Positions 41,237 through 49,213 of a DNA stretch of 64,000 nucleotides are shown here, in pieces. Below the pieces are notes generated by a model. It was given only the letters and a program-made list of their open reading frames with translations. It made no database searches and was not told the origin of the DNA. Position 1 is the stretch's first letter; every line of letters starts with the position of its first letter. The DNA lies in contig CAVUYM010000027.1 of assembly GCA_963745675.1 (NCBI GenBank), forward strand, positions 273,090 through 337,089, written 5' to 3'. Made by a program: the position numbers and the translations under genes. This stretch comes from JAUIIK01 sp963745675 (GTDB lineage Bacteria > Chloroflexota > Chloroflexia > Thermomicrobiales > CFX8).

Positions 41237-41653
41237 ATGGACGAATTCGTCGAGCAAGCCGTGAACGAACGCGTCTGGGCCGTCGTTGGCGCATCGAATG
41301 ACCGAAGAAAGTTCGGCAATCGCATATACCGCGATCTACGTGCCGCTGGCTATCGCGTGTTTCCAGTCAATCCAAACGAAGAAACGATCGAAGGCGATCG
41401 CGCCTATGCCAGGATTCAGGATCTTCCAGCGATCCCGGCGGTCGTTGACGTCGTCGTTCCAGCGAGTGTTGGTTTCCATGTGTTGAAAGATGCACTCGAA
41501 GCTGGTTCAAGCTACTTCTGGCTGCAACCGGGAGCCGAATCGCCGGAGCTCATCGCGAGTGCGCGAGACGCAGACATCAAACTCATTTTCGACCGCTGTG
41601 CAATGGTCGAAAAGATTCACTGGAATACGACGGACGCTACCAGTTCTGGCTAA
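41237..41653 (+). CDS. CoA-binding domain protein
   Basis: A 138-residue Rossmann-type CoA-binding protein of the YccU family: WAVVGASNDRRKFGNRIYRD, AAGYRVFPVNPNEETIEG, VDVVVPASVGFHVLKDALEA, and FDRCAMVEKIHW. A GAGGAG ribosome site eight bases upstream fixes ATG 41237. Proteins of this family bind coenzyme A, but their metabolic role is not settled. It follows the tRNA-Ser pair by 66 bp. Confidence 0.9.
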   Translation: MDEFVEQAVNERVWAVVGASNDRRKFGNRIYRDLRAAGYRVFPVNPNEETIEGDRAYARIQDLPAIPAVVDVVVPASVGFHVLKDALEAGSSYFWLQPGAESPELIASARDADIKLIFDRCAMVEKIHWNTTDATSSG

Positions 41654-41697
41654 GCTTTCGAGGCCTCCGAGATTCCCGTGGTCTACAGCGAGCAAGA

Positions 41698-41744
41698 GAA
41701 TAGGACTGGCATCAGATGTCGTTAACCCCTTACCAGTCCTATTC
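41698..41744. terminator. Inverted repeat between convergent genes
   Basis: GAATAGGACTGG (41698-41709) pairs perfectly with CCAGTCCTATTC (41733-41744) over 12 bp around a 23-base loop. It lies between the ends of the CoA-binding gene and the convergent ALDH, so a bidirectional terminator is the simplest explanation. There is no long T-run. Confidence 0.6.
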
Positions 41745-41759
41745 CTGAATCTCTTTCGC

Positions 41760-43238
41760 TTATGTGTCTATCTGTGCCCGCTGCAACGTCCCGCTATAGT
41801 CGACGTAGATCGACTGCCATTCGGTGTAGACGTCCAGCGCAGCCTCTCCCGACTCACGATGGCCGTTGCCGGTACCCTTCGTGCCCCCAAACGGCAGATG
41901 GATCTCGGCTCCGATAGTGCCGGCGTTAACGTAGAGAATCCCGGTATAGATATCACGCATGGCGGCAAAAGCCCGGTTCACGTCGCGGGTGTAGACCGCC
42001 GCCGACAACCCGAACTTGACGTTGTTCGCCACTTCGACTGCTTCCTCGATTGAATCGACAGGAATCACCGTCGTAACAGGGCCGAAGATCTCCTCCTGAG
42101 CGATGCGCATGTTCCCCGTCGCATTGGCGAAAATCGTCGGCTGGTGGAAGTACCCTGACGAGAGGTCACCGTCGCGCGCAATCTCGCCTCCCGTGACGAG
42201 ATCCGCACCCTCACCGGTTCCAACTGCCATGTACGCGTGAATGCGATCAAGCTGAGCGGCACTCACAACCGGACCAATCTCGACCGTCTCGTCGAGACCA
42301 TTCCCAAGTTTCAACTTCGCTGCTCTGCTGGAAAGCGCATCTACCAGATCGCCAGCCAGCGAGCGGTCCGCGATCACTCGCGACGCCGCCGTGCAACGTT
42401 GGCCTGACGTCCCGAAGGCACTCCAGAGAATGCCGTCAACGGCTAGCTCGACGTCCGCGTCATCAAGGACGAGAATCGCATTTTTGCCGCCCATCTCCAG
42501 CGATACTTGCTTGCCCGCGCGGGCGCATTCAATCGCCGTCTGACGTCCGACGTCATTCGACCCGGTAAATGAGATGACAGGCACGTCAGGGTGCTGGACC
42601 AGCGCAGCGCCAGCGTCCGTTCCGCCACCGATCACGAGATTCATGACGCCTGGCGGCAGGCCTGCCTCCTCAAGGATCTCGACAAGCTTCACCGCCAGGC
42701 GTGCCGTATGGCTCGCAGGTTTCCAGACGATGGTATTACCGGTGACGAGCGCCGGCATGGCTTTCCAGGTTGGAATAGCCACCGGAAAATTCCAGGGGGT
42801 GATCATGCCCACGACACCAAGCGGCTTGCGGACTGACATATTCCACTTGTTTGGAAGCTCTGACGGCGTCGTTTGCCCGAACTGCCGCCGCCCCTCGCCC
42901 GCCATGAAGAAGGACATGTCGACGCCTTCCTGGACGTCTCCGCGGGCTTCAGCGATTACTTTTCCCATCTCTTCTGTCATCATTCGAGCGAGCTCTTCTT
43001 TGCGCTCGATCAACAGCTGGCCGACGCGATAGAGTATTTCTCCCCTTTTTGGCGCGGGATACAGCCGCCAGCTCTTGAACGCCTCACGTGCGGACGCTAC
43101 TGCGGCATCGACATCTCCTGCACCGCTTTTTGTGAATGTTCCGATCTGTTCTCCGGTCGCAGGGTTTTCCCGAATATATTCGTTACCAGTGATAGACTCG
43201 ACCCAGCGGCCATCTATGTAGTTCTTGTATTCAGCCAT
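41760..43238 (-). CDS. NAD-dependent aldehyde dehydrogenase, ALDH7-like
   Basis: The 492-residue protein is intact. It has VITPWNFPVAIPTWK-type substrate-channel context (GMITPWNFPVAIP), TGNTIVWKPA, ISFTGSNDVGRQ, catalytic Glu in SLEMGGKNAILVLDDADV, catalytic Cys in GTSGQRCTAASR, and AQEEIFGPVTTVI. The C-terminal GTIGAEIHLPFGGTKGTGNG is characteristic of ALDH7 (alpha-aminoadipic semialdehyde dehydrogenase) and related enzymes. ATG 43238 with GGAAGGA upstream is preferred to TTG one codon earlier. The substrate in this organism is undetermined; a lysine-catabolism or general aldehyde role is possible. Its frameshift-free state contrasts with the ALDH at 19.8-21.3 kb. Confidence 0.92.
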   Translation of the reverse strand: MAEYKNYIDGRWVESITGNEYIRENPATGEQIGTFTKSGAGDVDAAVASAREAFKSWRLYPAPKRGEILYRVGQLLIERKEELARMMTEEMGKVIAEARGDVQEGVDMSFFMAGEGRRQFGQTTPSELPNKWNMSVRKPLGVVGMITPWNFPVAIPTWKAMPALVTGNTIVWKPASHTARLAVKLVEILEEAGLPPGVMNLVIGGGTDAGAALVQHPDVPVISFTGSNDVGRQTAIECARAGKQVSLEMGGKNAILVLDDADVELAVDGILWSAFGTSGQRCTAASRVIADRSLAGDLVDALSSRAAKLKLGNGLDETVEIGPVVSAAQLDRIHAYMAVGTGEGADLVTGGEIARDGDLSSGYFHQPTIFANATGNMRIAQEEIFGPVTTVIPVDSIEEAVEVANNVKFGLSAAVYTRDVNRAFAAMRDIYTGILYVNAGTIGAEIHLPFGGTKGTGNGHRESGEAALDVYTEWQSIYVDYSGTLQRAQIDT

Positions 43239-43370
43239 CAATCCGTTCCTTCCGAGCGGGTGCGCAGATAACCCAGTTTTTTGTCATCCTTCGGGTTGGC
43301 AGTGTAACAAAGTCACTGTTCAGTCTTTAACGGATTATTACTGTGTGAATGGCGAGTAACACGATCACCG

Positions 43371-43565
43371 ATGAACGATCACAACCAGTTCGAATATGAA
43401 TATGGCGATGAGGAATCCTGGATCGGAATTTCAATTGCTCTCGCATTGGTGCTCATTCTGATGGTTGGCGCGTTCATCTGGTTTGTTGTTCAATTTGATC
43501 CGCTAACAAGCGACTTTATCGACACCGAAGGTCCAACCGCCACTGCGACGGTTGCCACTGAATAA
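43371..43565 (+). CDS. Small single-pass membrane protein
   Basis: This 64-residue protein has an acidic N-terminus, one hydrophobic segment (ISIALALVLILMVGAFIWFV, about residues 20-40) and a Thr/Ala-rich tail GPTATATVATE. Its tail resembles the low-complexity stretch of the membrane-anchored protein at 47906. It has a clear ATG and the tyrA gene begins 74 bp downstream. No family is recognised. Confidence 0.55.
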   Translation: MNDHNQFEYEYGDEESWIGISIALALVLILMVGAFIWFVVQFDPLTSDFIDTEGPTATATVATE

Positions 43566-43639
43566 TAATGATTCGCTGATATACTGCCTGCTACCTACTC
43601 AGCTTTGATAGCAGATTTTGACTTGGGAGGATCCCTACC

Positions 43640-44674
43640 GTGCGTCAGCAAGTAACGATAATCGGCCTCGGACTTATTGGTGGATCAATCGGTCTGGGCC
43701 TAAAGCAATGGTCAAATAACAATGGCAAGCGAGACGATGTTCTTGAAGTAACAGGTTTTGATATCGATCTTCAGAACCAGAACTTCGCTAAAAAATCCAA
43801 GGCGGTAGATCGCACCGAGTGGAGCATTACCAAAGCAGTTGAAGGGGCGGATCTGGTGGTGCTGGCTGTTCCGCCACTTGCGGCCCGAGAGGTCATGGAA
43901 AACATTGGACCGGTACTTCGAGACGGCGCGGTTGTGTGCGATGTATCGTCGACGAAAGCCGACATCATGCAATGGGCAGCAGAACATCTACCTAGCAACG
44001 TCCACTTCGTCGGCACGCATCCAATGGCCGGTGGCTCGCGCAGTATCGAGGCCGCCGATGGCGATCTCTTTCGAGGTTCAACCTGGTGCGTTGTGCCCGC
44101 CGTTGAGGCGGACGAAGCCGCCGTCCAGACGGTGCTCGGTCTCGTCAGCGCCCTCGGCGCAGAACCGATGTTCGTCGACGCACACGAGCATGATGGGTTT
44201 GTAGGGGCGATCAGCCACTTGCCATTCATACTTTCTACAGCCTTGATGCGTTCCGTCAGTTCAGATCCCGCGTGGCGCGATATGGAACAGCTGTCAGCTA
44301 CCGGGTTTCAAGACGTCTCCCGGCTGGCTGGTGGCAGCGCTGACATGCACCGCGATATATGCGTAACAAACCGAGTTTCGATTTCCCGTTGGATCGACGA
44401 AGCAGTTGAAGAACTGCACACCATGAAGACGCTTATCGACGCCGGCACCGAGGAAGCGGACGAAGCACTACTAAAGGTCTTCGAGGAAGCTCGCGATGCG
44501 CGCGCAAAATGGGCCACCCGCGAACGCGGTGACGGCAGCCTCGTCCAAGATACCGACGAAGAGCTCGTGGATTTCTCCGTTGGTGGACAAATTTCTCAAA
44601 TGATGTTCGGATCGATCTTTCGGCGCAAAGGTCGTATGAATGCTGCAAATACTAAGAACGGATCTCGCCGCTAG
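43640..44674 (+). CDS. tyrA: Prephenate/arogenate dehydrogenase
   Basis: TyrA oxidises prephenate to 4-hydroxyphenylpyruvate in tyrosine synthesis. The NAD fold is TIIGLGLIGGSIGLGL, with DVSSTKADIM, HFVGTHPMAGGSRSIEAA (a substrate-binding His motif) and ISHLPFILSTALM (the catalytic His). GGGAGG at 43626 precedes the GTG start. The reading frame is intact at 344 residues. The C-terminal stretch from about residue 285 is charged and longer than in minimal TyrA proteins, with no ACT domain visible. It lies tail to tail with a hypothetical gene. Confidence 0.93.
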   Translation: MRQQVTIIGLGLIGGSIGLGLKQWSNNNGKRDDVLEVTGFDIDLQNQNFAKKSKAVDRTEWSITKAVEGADLVVLAVPPLAAREVMENIGPVLRDGAVVCDVSSTKADIMQWAAEHLPSNVHFVGTHPMAGGSRSIEAADGDLFRGSTWCVVPAVEADEAAVQTVLGLVSALGAEPMFVDAHEHDGFVGAISHLPFILSTALMRSVSSDPAWRDMEQLSATGFQDVSRLAGGSADMHRDICVTNRVSISRWIDEAVEELHTMKTLIDAGTEEADEALLKVFEEARDARAKWATRERGDGSLVQDTDEELVDFSVGGQISQMMFGSIFRRKGRMNAANTKNGSRR

Positions 44675-44679
44675 CGAAT

Positions 44680-45159
44680 TTAGGGTAGCAGTGCCCAGTC
44701 CTGAGAGAGTTCATAGCGATACAGCCTGCGAGCTGGCTCGCCTGATATCCAGACACGCCCGCGATCGGATCTGCTTATTTCGCCGTAGTGATTCAAGACT
44801 TGCACGATGCGCTTCGACTTCAGATTGAAGAGGATTAAGCCAAGCCGTCCCGGATCGAGAGAAGCATTCCGCAACTCGGGACTGTAAACACGAAATGGAG
44901 GCAGCTGATCTGTCGGCACGGTGGCCAGCAAAGAATCTATCGCATCAGTGTCATTATCGACATTGTGTTCGTCAAATTGGGCCAATCCGCTGCGAACGGT
45001 AGTCACCAGTTCACAGTCTAGCTGACCCACGAATCGAAACATTTCGGCTATATTCGAGACTTCATGAGAACAGGCGGCAACAAACATCTTGATCGCATGG
45101 CCTGGGCACAAGAAACTGACGGTAGTATCCGGGTCGGTAACAGTTATTCGAACAGACAT
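44680..45159 (-). CDS. Hypothetical protein
   Basis: I do not recognise this 159-residue protein. It begins SVRITVTDPDTTVSFLCPGH and continues with KMFVAACSHEVSNIAEMF, a central ELVTTVRSGLAQFDEHNV, and a C-terminal domain LGLILFNLKSKRIVQVLNHY followed by RGRVWISGEPARRLYRYELS. No signal or membrane segment. ATG 45159 is chosen because upstream codons are low-complexity. It is convergent with tyrA, whose stop is 5 bases away. Confidence 0.5.
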   Translation of the reverse strand: MSVRITVTDPDTTVSFLCPGHAIKMFVAACSHEVSNIAEMFRFVGQLDCELVTTVRSGLAQFDEHNVDNDTDAIDSLLATVPTDQLPPFRVYSPELRNASLDPGRLGLILFNLKSKRIVQVLNHYGEISRSDRGRVWISGEPARRLYRYELSQDWALLP

Positions 45160-45344
45160 GTGAAACAAACTCCGGAGATGTACAGCCGACCTCTGTCGGA
45201 TTCGAAACAATCGACCGTAAACCGTACCAAATCGGAATCGCTTTTAGCTCAATGAGTTGTAGGATTATTCAGTAGCGATCATCCCTGGCAGTCAAGACCG
45301 GCACAACCGACAGGCACATCAACAATCCGGCAAGGAACGGCATC

Positions 45345-45746
45345 ATGTCAGACGACAAAGGCAAGTACTCGAAGGTCGAACGCGAAATCCTTGAAATACT
45401 CGATGGCATCGAGACGAAGCAGCAACCCGCCCGCCCGTCCAACATCGTCGACTTCCGCCGACCGGCTCGGAATCGGCTTCCCCGCTTCTCAATGCCGAAA
45501 TTTGCTGAACTGCGCTACGCCATCTCTCCGGGCAAACTGCTTCTGCTGATGCTGCTGGCGATTCTGGGCGCGGTTTTTCTGAAGGGCATTCCATTTGCTT
45601 CGCCCATCCTCATCCTGGTAGCGATCCTGGCATTCGTCGGGGTCTTTTTCGCCCGCGCCCGACCGTCGATAGGCGGCGTTGGATCAAAGGCGCCAAGCGT
45701 CAAGCGCTGGCGTGGACGCGATATCGACCTGACGAGGCGTCGCTAG
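45345..45746 (+). CDS. Hypothetical membrane protein
   Basis: A 133-residue protein with a charged N-terminal half (SKVEREILEILDGIETKQQ, then an Arg/Pro-rich stretch) and two adjacent hydrophobic segments near residues 64-83 and 86-103 (GKLLLLMLLAILGAVFL and SPILILVAILAFVGVFFARA). The C-terminus is basic. The topology fits a two-pass inner-membrane protein. An AAGGAACGG ribosome site precedes ATG 45345. No function assigned. Confidence 0.6.
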   Translation: MSDDKGKYSKVEREILEILDGIETKQQPARPSNIVDFRRPARNRLPRFSMPKFAELRYAISPGKLLLLMLLAILGAVFLKGIPFASPILILVAILAFVGVFFARARPSIGGVGSKAPSVKRWRGRDIDLTRRR

Positions 45747-45808
45747 GGCCATTCCTGCAAACCTAAAAAAGCCGCACATTTGATCTACGTTCGTACATCC
45801 CTGTGCCG

Positions 45809-45814
45809 TATAAT
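45809..45814 (+). promoter_or_regulatory. Candidate -10 box of the uvrB promoter
   Basis: A perfect TATAAT lies 52 bp before the uvrB start. No good -35 hexamer stands 16-18 bp upstream. A partial SOS-like sequence GATCTACGTTC occurs at 45782-45792, but the spacing is one base short of the consensus. Confidence 0.4.
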
Positions 45815-45865
45815 AGGCACTTGGCGTGGACTGGGCCATAACCGCTCCAGACCTTCACGGACAGG

Positions 45866-47887
45866 ATGTATATGGGCGAGCAATTCAGGATTTCATCTGT
45901 CCTCAGACCCACTGGTGATCAGCCAAAAGCCATTTCCCTACTATCGCAAGGGCTAAGCCAGGGACACAAACATCAAACGCTGCTTGGCGTGACCGGTTCG
46001 GGTAAGACATTCACCATGGCAAATGTCATTGAAACGGTTCAACGGCCAACTCTGGTGCTCGCGCACAACAAGACTCTAGCGGCGCAGTTGTACAGCGAAT
46101 TCAAAGACTATTTCCCGGACAATGCCGTTGAATACTTCGTCTCCTATTACGACTACTACCAACCAGAGGCATATATCCCGTCGAGCGACACCTACATCGA
46201 AAAGGATTCGCAGGTAAACGATGAGATCGACAAGCTCCGCCATGCCGCAACACGCGCGCTCCGGACACGTCGAGATGTCGTAATTGTCGCGTCTGTTTCC
46301 TGCATTTTCGGTTTAGGGTCTCCCTCCGACTACGAGCAGCAAATGGTGAAGCTCGCCGTAGGAGACCAGATTCGTCGAGACCGTGTCCTAAGACATTTGA
46401 TTGACATTCAATATGACCGTAACGACATGACCCTTGTACGGGGAACGTTTCGGGTGCGCGGAGATACGCTCGAAATCTATCCCGCCTACGAAGACCTCGC
46501 CCTGCGCATCGAGTTCTTTGGTGATGAAGTCGAGCGCATTGTCGAACTTGATGCGCTAACCGGCGAAATCCTTGCAACCAGAGACGAAACGATGATCTTC
46601 CCGGCGCGCCACTTTGTCACCACTGCTGAAAAGCTGGCGGTTGCACTCAATGACATCGAAGACGAACTCGAAGAACAGTTGGAAGCTCTCAACGCGCAAG
46701 GCAAGATCCTCGAAGCAGCACGCCTCGGTCAACGCACCCGCTACGACATTGAGATGCTACAGGAAACGGGCTTTTGTGCCGGTGTCGAAAACTACTCTCG
46801 TCATCTCTCCCGCCGTGAGGCGGGCCAGCAACCGTGGACCCTGCTTGACTATTTCCCGCCCGATTGGTTGATCTTCGTTGACGAGTCGCACATATCGCTA
46901 CCCCAGGTACGAGGGATGTACGGCGGTGATCGCTCGCGCAAAGATACGCTCGTCGAACACGGTTTCCGTCTTCCGTCCGCACGCGACAACCGACCGCTCA
47001 CATTTGACGAATTCCAACGGCAGATCAATCAGGTCATCTATGTGTCTGCCACCCCGGGCCCATTCGAGATGGAACACTCCGAAGCGCTCGTCGAACAGGT
47101 GATACGCCCGACCGGACTGATTGACCCGGAAATCTTCGTTCGCCCGACAAAGGGACAGATCGATGATCTTCTCGACGAAATCAACCGACGCGTCGCGAAA
47201 GGTGAACGAGCACTCGTCACCACATTGACGAAGAAGATGGCTGAAGATTTATCGGACTTTCTTAAGGAGATGGGTATTCGAACCCATTATCTCCACTCCG
47301 AAATCGACACACTCGAACGGGTGGAAATCCTTCGCGATCTTCGACTTGGCATCTATGACGTCGTCGTGGGGATCAATCTACTGCGAGAGGGGCTCGATCT
47401 TCCTGAAGTCTCCCTCGTCGCAATTCTTGATGCAGACAAAGAAGGCTATCTCCGCTCCGCCTCATCATTAGTTCAGATCGTTGGCCGAGCTGCCCGACAC
47501 GTCGATGGTTATGTCGTCATGTACGCCGATAGAATGACAGGCTCGATGAAGGAAGCCATCGAAGAAACCTATCGACGCAGGGCAATTCAGATCGACCACA
47601 ATGAGCGTCACGGAATCGAGCCCAGAACGATTGTCAAAGAGATTCGCGACATCACCGATCGCGTCAAAAAGGCGGCTGAAGAGTCACCCGCTTATGATGC
47701 GAACGGATCGAGCGACGGAATCATCACAGAGATCCCAGCGGATGAGCTGGCGCGCTTGATCAAGGATCTGGAGCGCCAGATGAAGCAGGCCTCCCAGCAG
47801 CTGGAGTTTGAACGTGCAGCGATGCTACGAGATCAGATCGTCGAACTCCGACGAATTCAGCAGACTGGCGAAGTCGCCATTGGCTAG
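45866..47887 (+). CDS. uvrB: Excinuclease ABC subunit B
   Basis: UvrB opens and verifies DNA damage, then recruits UvrC. The 673-residue protein is intact. Motif Ia and Walker A are LLGVTGSGKTFTMANVI, the beta-hairpin region is YYDYYQPEAYIPSSDTYIE, helicase motif II DESH lies in FVDESHISLPQVRGMYGG, and motif VI is IVGRAARH. A C-terminal UVR motif, LERQMKQASQQLEFERAAML, binds UvrC. Two ATGs (45866 and 45872) are possible starts. UvrC is not present in the window. Confidence 0.97.
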   Translation: MYMGEQFRISSVLRPTGDQPKAISLLSQGLSQGHKHQTLLGVTGSGKTFTMANVIETVQRPTLVLAHNKTLAAQLYSEFKDYFPDNAVEYFVSYYDYYQPEAYIPSSDTYIEKDSQVNDEIDKLRHAATRALRTRRDVVIVASVSCIFGLGSPSDYEQQMVKLAVGDQIRRDRVLRHLIDIQYDRNDMTLVRGTFRVRGDTLEIYPAYEDLALRIEFFGDEVERIVELDALTGEILATRDETMIFPARHFVTTAEKLAVALNDIEDELEEQLEALNAQGKILEAARLGQRTRYDIEMLQETGFCAGVENYSRHLSRREAGQQPWTLLDYFPPDWLIFVDESHISLPQVRGMYGGDRSRKDTLVEHGFRLPSARDNRPLTFDEFQRQINQVIYVSATPGPFEMEHSEALVEQVIRPTGLIDPEIFVRPTKGQIDDLLDEINRRVAKGERALVTTLTKKMAEDLSDFLKEMGIRTHYLHSEIDTLERVEILRDLRLGIYDVVVGINLLREGLDLPEVSLVAILDADKEGYLRSASSLVQIVGRAARHVDGYVVMYADRMTGSMKEAIEETYRRRAIQIDHNERHGIEPRTIVKEIRDITDRVKKAAEESPAYDANGSSDGIITEIPADELARLIKDLERQMKQASQQLEFERAAMLRDQIVELRRIQQTGEVAIG

Positions 47888-47905
47888 TCTCTTTCGGAGG
47901 AATGA

Positions 47906-49213
47906 TTGACAGGTCCGCCACAGCGTCAGATTGATCCGCAATCGTCACGACCGATCGGCTCGTCCGTTATTATCTCGATCGCCGCGGTCGGGGCAGTCCT
48001 GCTAATCCTCGTCGTTGGCTCTCTCGTCATTCTCAACCGGCTGAATTCGAACGATGACAACAACGCTGCAATCATCCCCTCCCCATCCGGTACATCCGAG
48101 TTAGTGCAACTGAATCCAACACATACACCTGCCGGAGTTCCGATTGCTGGAGCACCAACCGAGACCGCCACGCGCGACGCAGCGACCCAATCTCCAGTCG
48201 CCACCGGATCTCTTGTTACAGCAACTCCAACTGAGGAATCCGTCGACGAACCGACAGCGACCGACGAAATCCCGACCGAGGTCGGAGTAGACCCGACCGC
48301 AACCGACGAAGTAATTGACGATCCGACGGCAACTGACATCCCGGCGCCTACCGCAACCGAACTTCCATTCGAAGGGGCATTCGGTTTCCTGCCGCCAGCT
48401 CAGCTTCCAAGCGGTGGAGTCGCCTCAACGCTCGAACTCGAATATCAACTGGGAATGTCGCTAGAGGCGCTGCCTGCGAGCGGGACGGTCAATCGCATCA
48501 CCTGGCCTGTCTACACCCTCGATGACGTTGAGTTCGCGCGGGACAGGTTGGGGCTACAGGCGTCGGTTGTTGAAGAAGGCGTGGGCGTCTACCGCGTCGA
48601 ATCAGACCGCGGGACGTTATTCGTTTCTCCTACCGAGATTGTCTTCCGCGCTGCCGGATTCAGCGAAGGATCTGATCTTCCAGATGACGCAAGCGCCATT
48701 TCCATCGCCCGCAACTGGGTCGATCTGAGCGGCTTCATTGGCGGCAGTATGGATTCTGGCACTGTCGTCGGCCGCGACGAGGATATCGGGCGAGTTGTCG
48801 TCAAGTTTCGGCCTGGAGCCCCTCAACCAAATCTCGCGCCCAATCCTTCAGCGACGGTCAATATCGGACCTGGAAGTACCGTCATTGAAGTGCACATCGC
48901 TTGGCCGGCAAGCCTGGAAGCTTCTGAATACGGCTACAGCGATCCACTTGATGTATGGAAAGAGATACAGAACGGTCAGGGATATTTGGAGGCAGATATC
49001 ACGTCGGTCCTTGCTACCGGATTCCTGACCGGAGTTGCCACGATAACCGACTATTCCACGGCCTACACACTCGCCGGCAATCCGGGCTCAGGTCAATATC
49101 TCGTCCCTCTCATCACGTTTCACGGGACAGCCAGAATCGACCAGACTGGTGATGAGATTCCAGTCTATGTCTCAATTCCCGTCGTCTATTACGAAGAAGG
49201 CACAGCCGGTTGA
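47906..49213 (+). CDS. Membrane-anchored protein with Thr/Pro-rich linker
   Basis: I do not recognise the domain. The 435-residue product has a single hydrophobic segment near residues 20-44 (SSVIISIAAVGAVLLILVVG) and an outside linker of about 90 residues rich in Thr, Ala, Pro, Asp and Glu with PTATDE-like repeats. A 270-residue beta-rich domain follows, beginning FGFLPPAQLPSGGVASTLEL. The ribosome site GGAGG stands five bases before the TTG start. The stop overlaps the start of the GH18 gene, so the two are translationally coupled and may act together at the cell surface. Confidence 0.65.
   Translation: MTGPPQRQIDPQSSRPIGSSVIISIAAVGAVLLILVVGSLVILNRLNSNDDNNAAIIPSPSGTSELVQLNPTHTPAGVPIAGAPTETATRDAATQSPVATGSLVTATPTEESVDEPTATDEIPTEVGVDPTATDEVIDDPTATDIPAPTATELPFEGAFGFLPPAQLPSGGVASTLELEYQLGMSLEALPASGTVNRITWPVYTLDDVEFARDRLGLQASVVEEGVGVYRVESDRGTLFVSPTEIVFRAAGFSEGSDLPDDASAISIARNWVDLSGFIGGSMDSGTVVGRDEDIGRVVVKFRPGAPQPNLAPNPSATVNIGPGSTVIEVHIAWPASLEASEYGYSDPLDVWKEIQNGQGYLEADITSVLATGFLTGVATITDYSTAYTLAGNPGSGQYLVPLITFHGTARIDQTGDEIPVYVSIPVVYYEEGTAG

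Noticed and set aside
45782..45792. SOS box in front of uvrB (GATCTACGTTC)
   Set aside because: The half-sites are spaced by three bases where four are needed, and one half-site is mismatched, so it is not listed as a feature.
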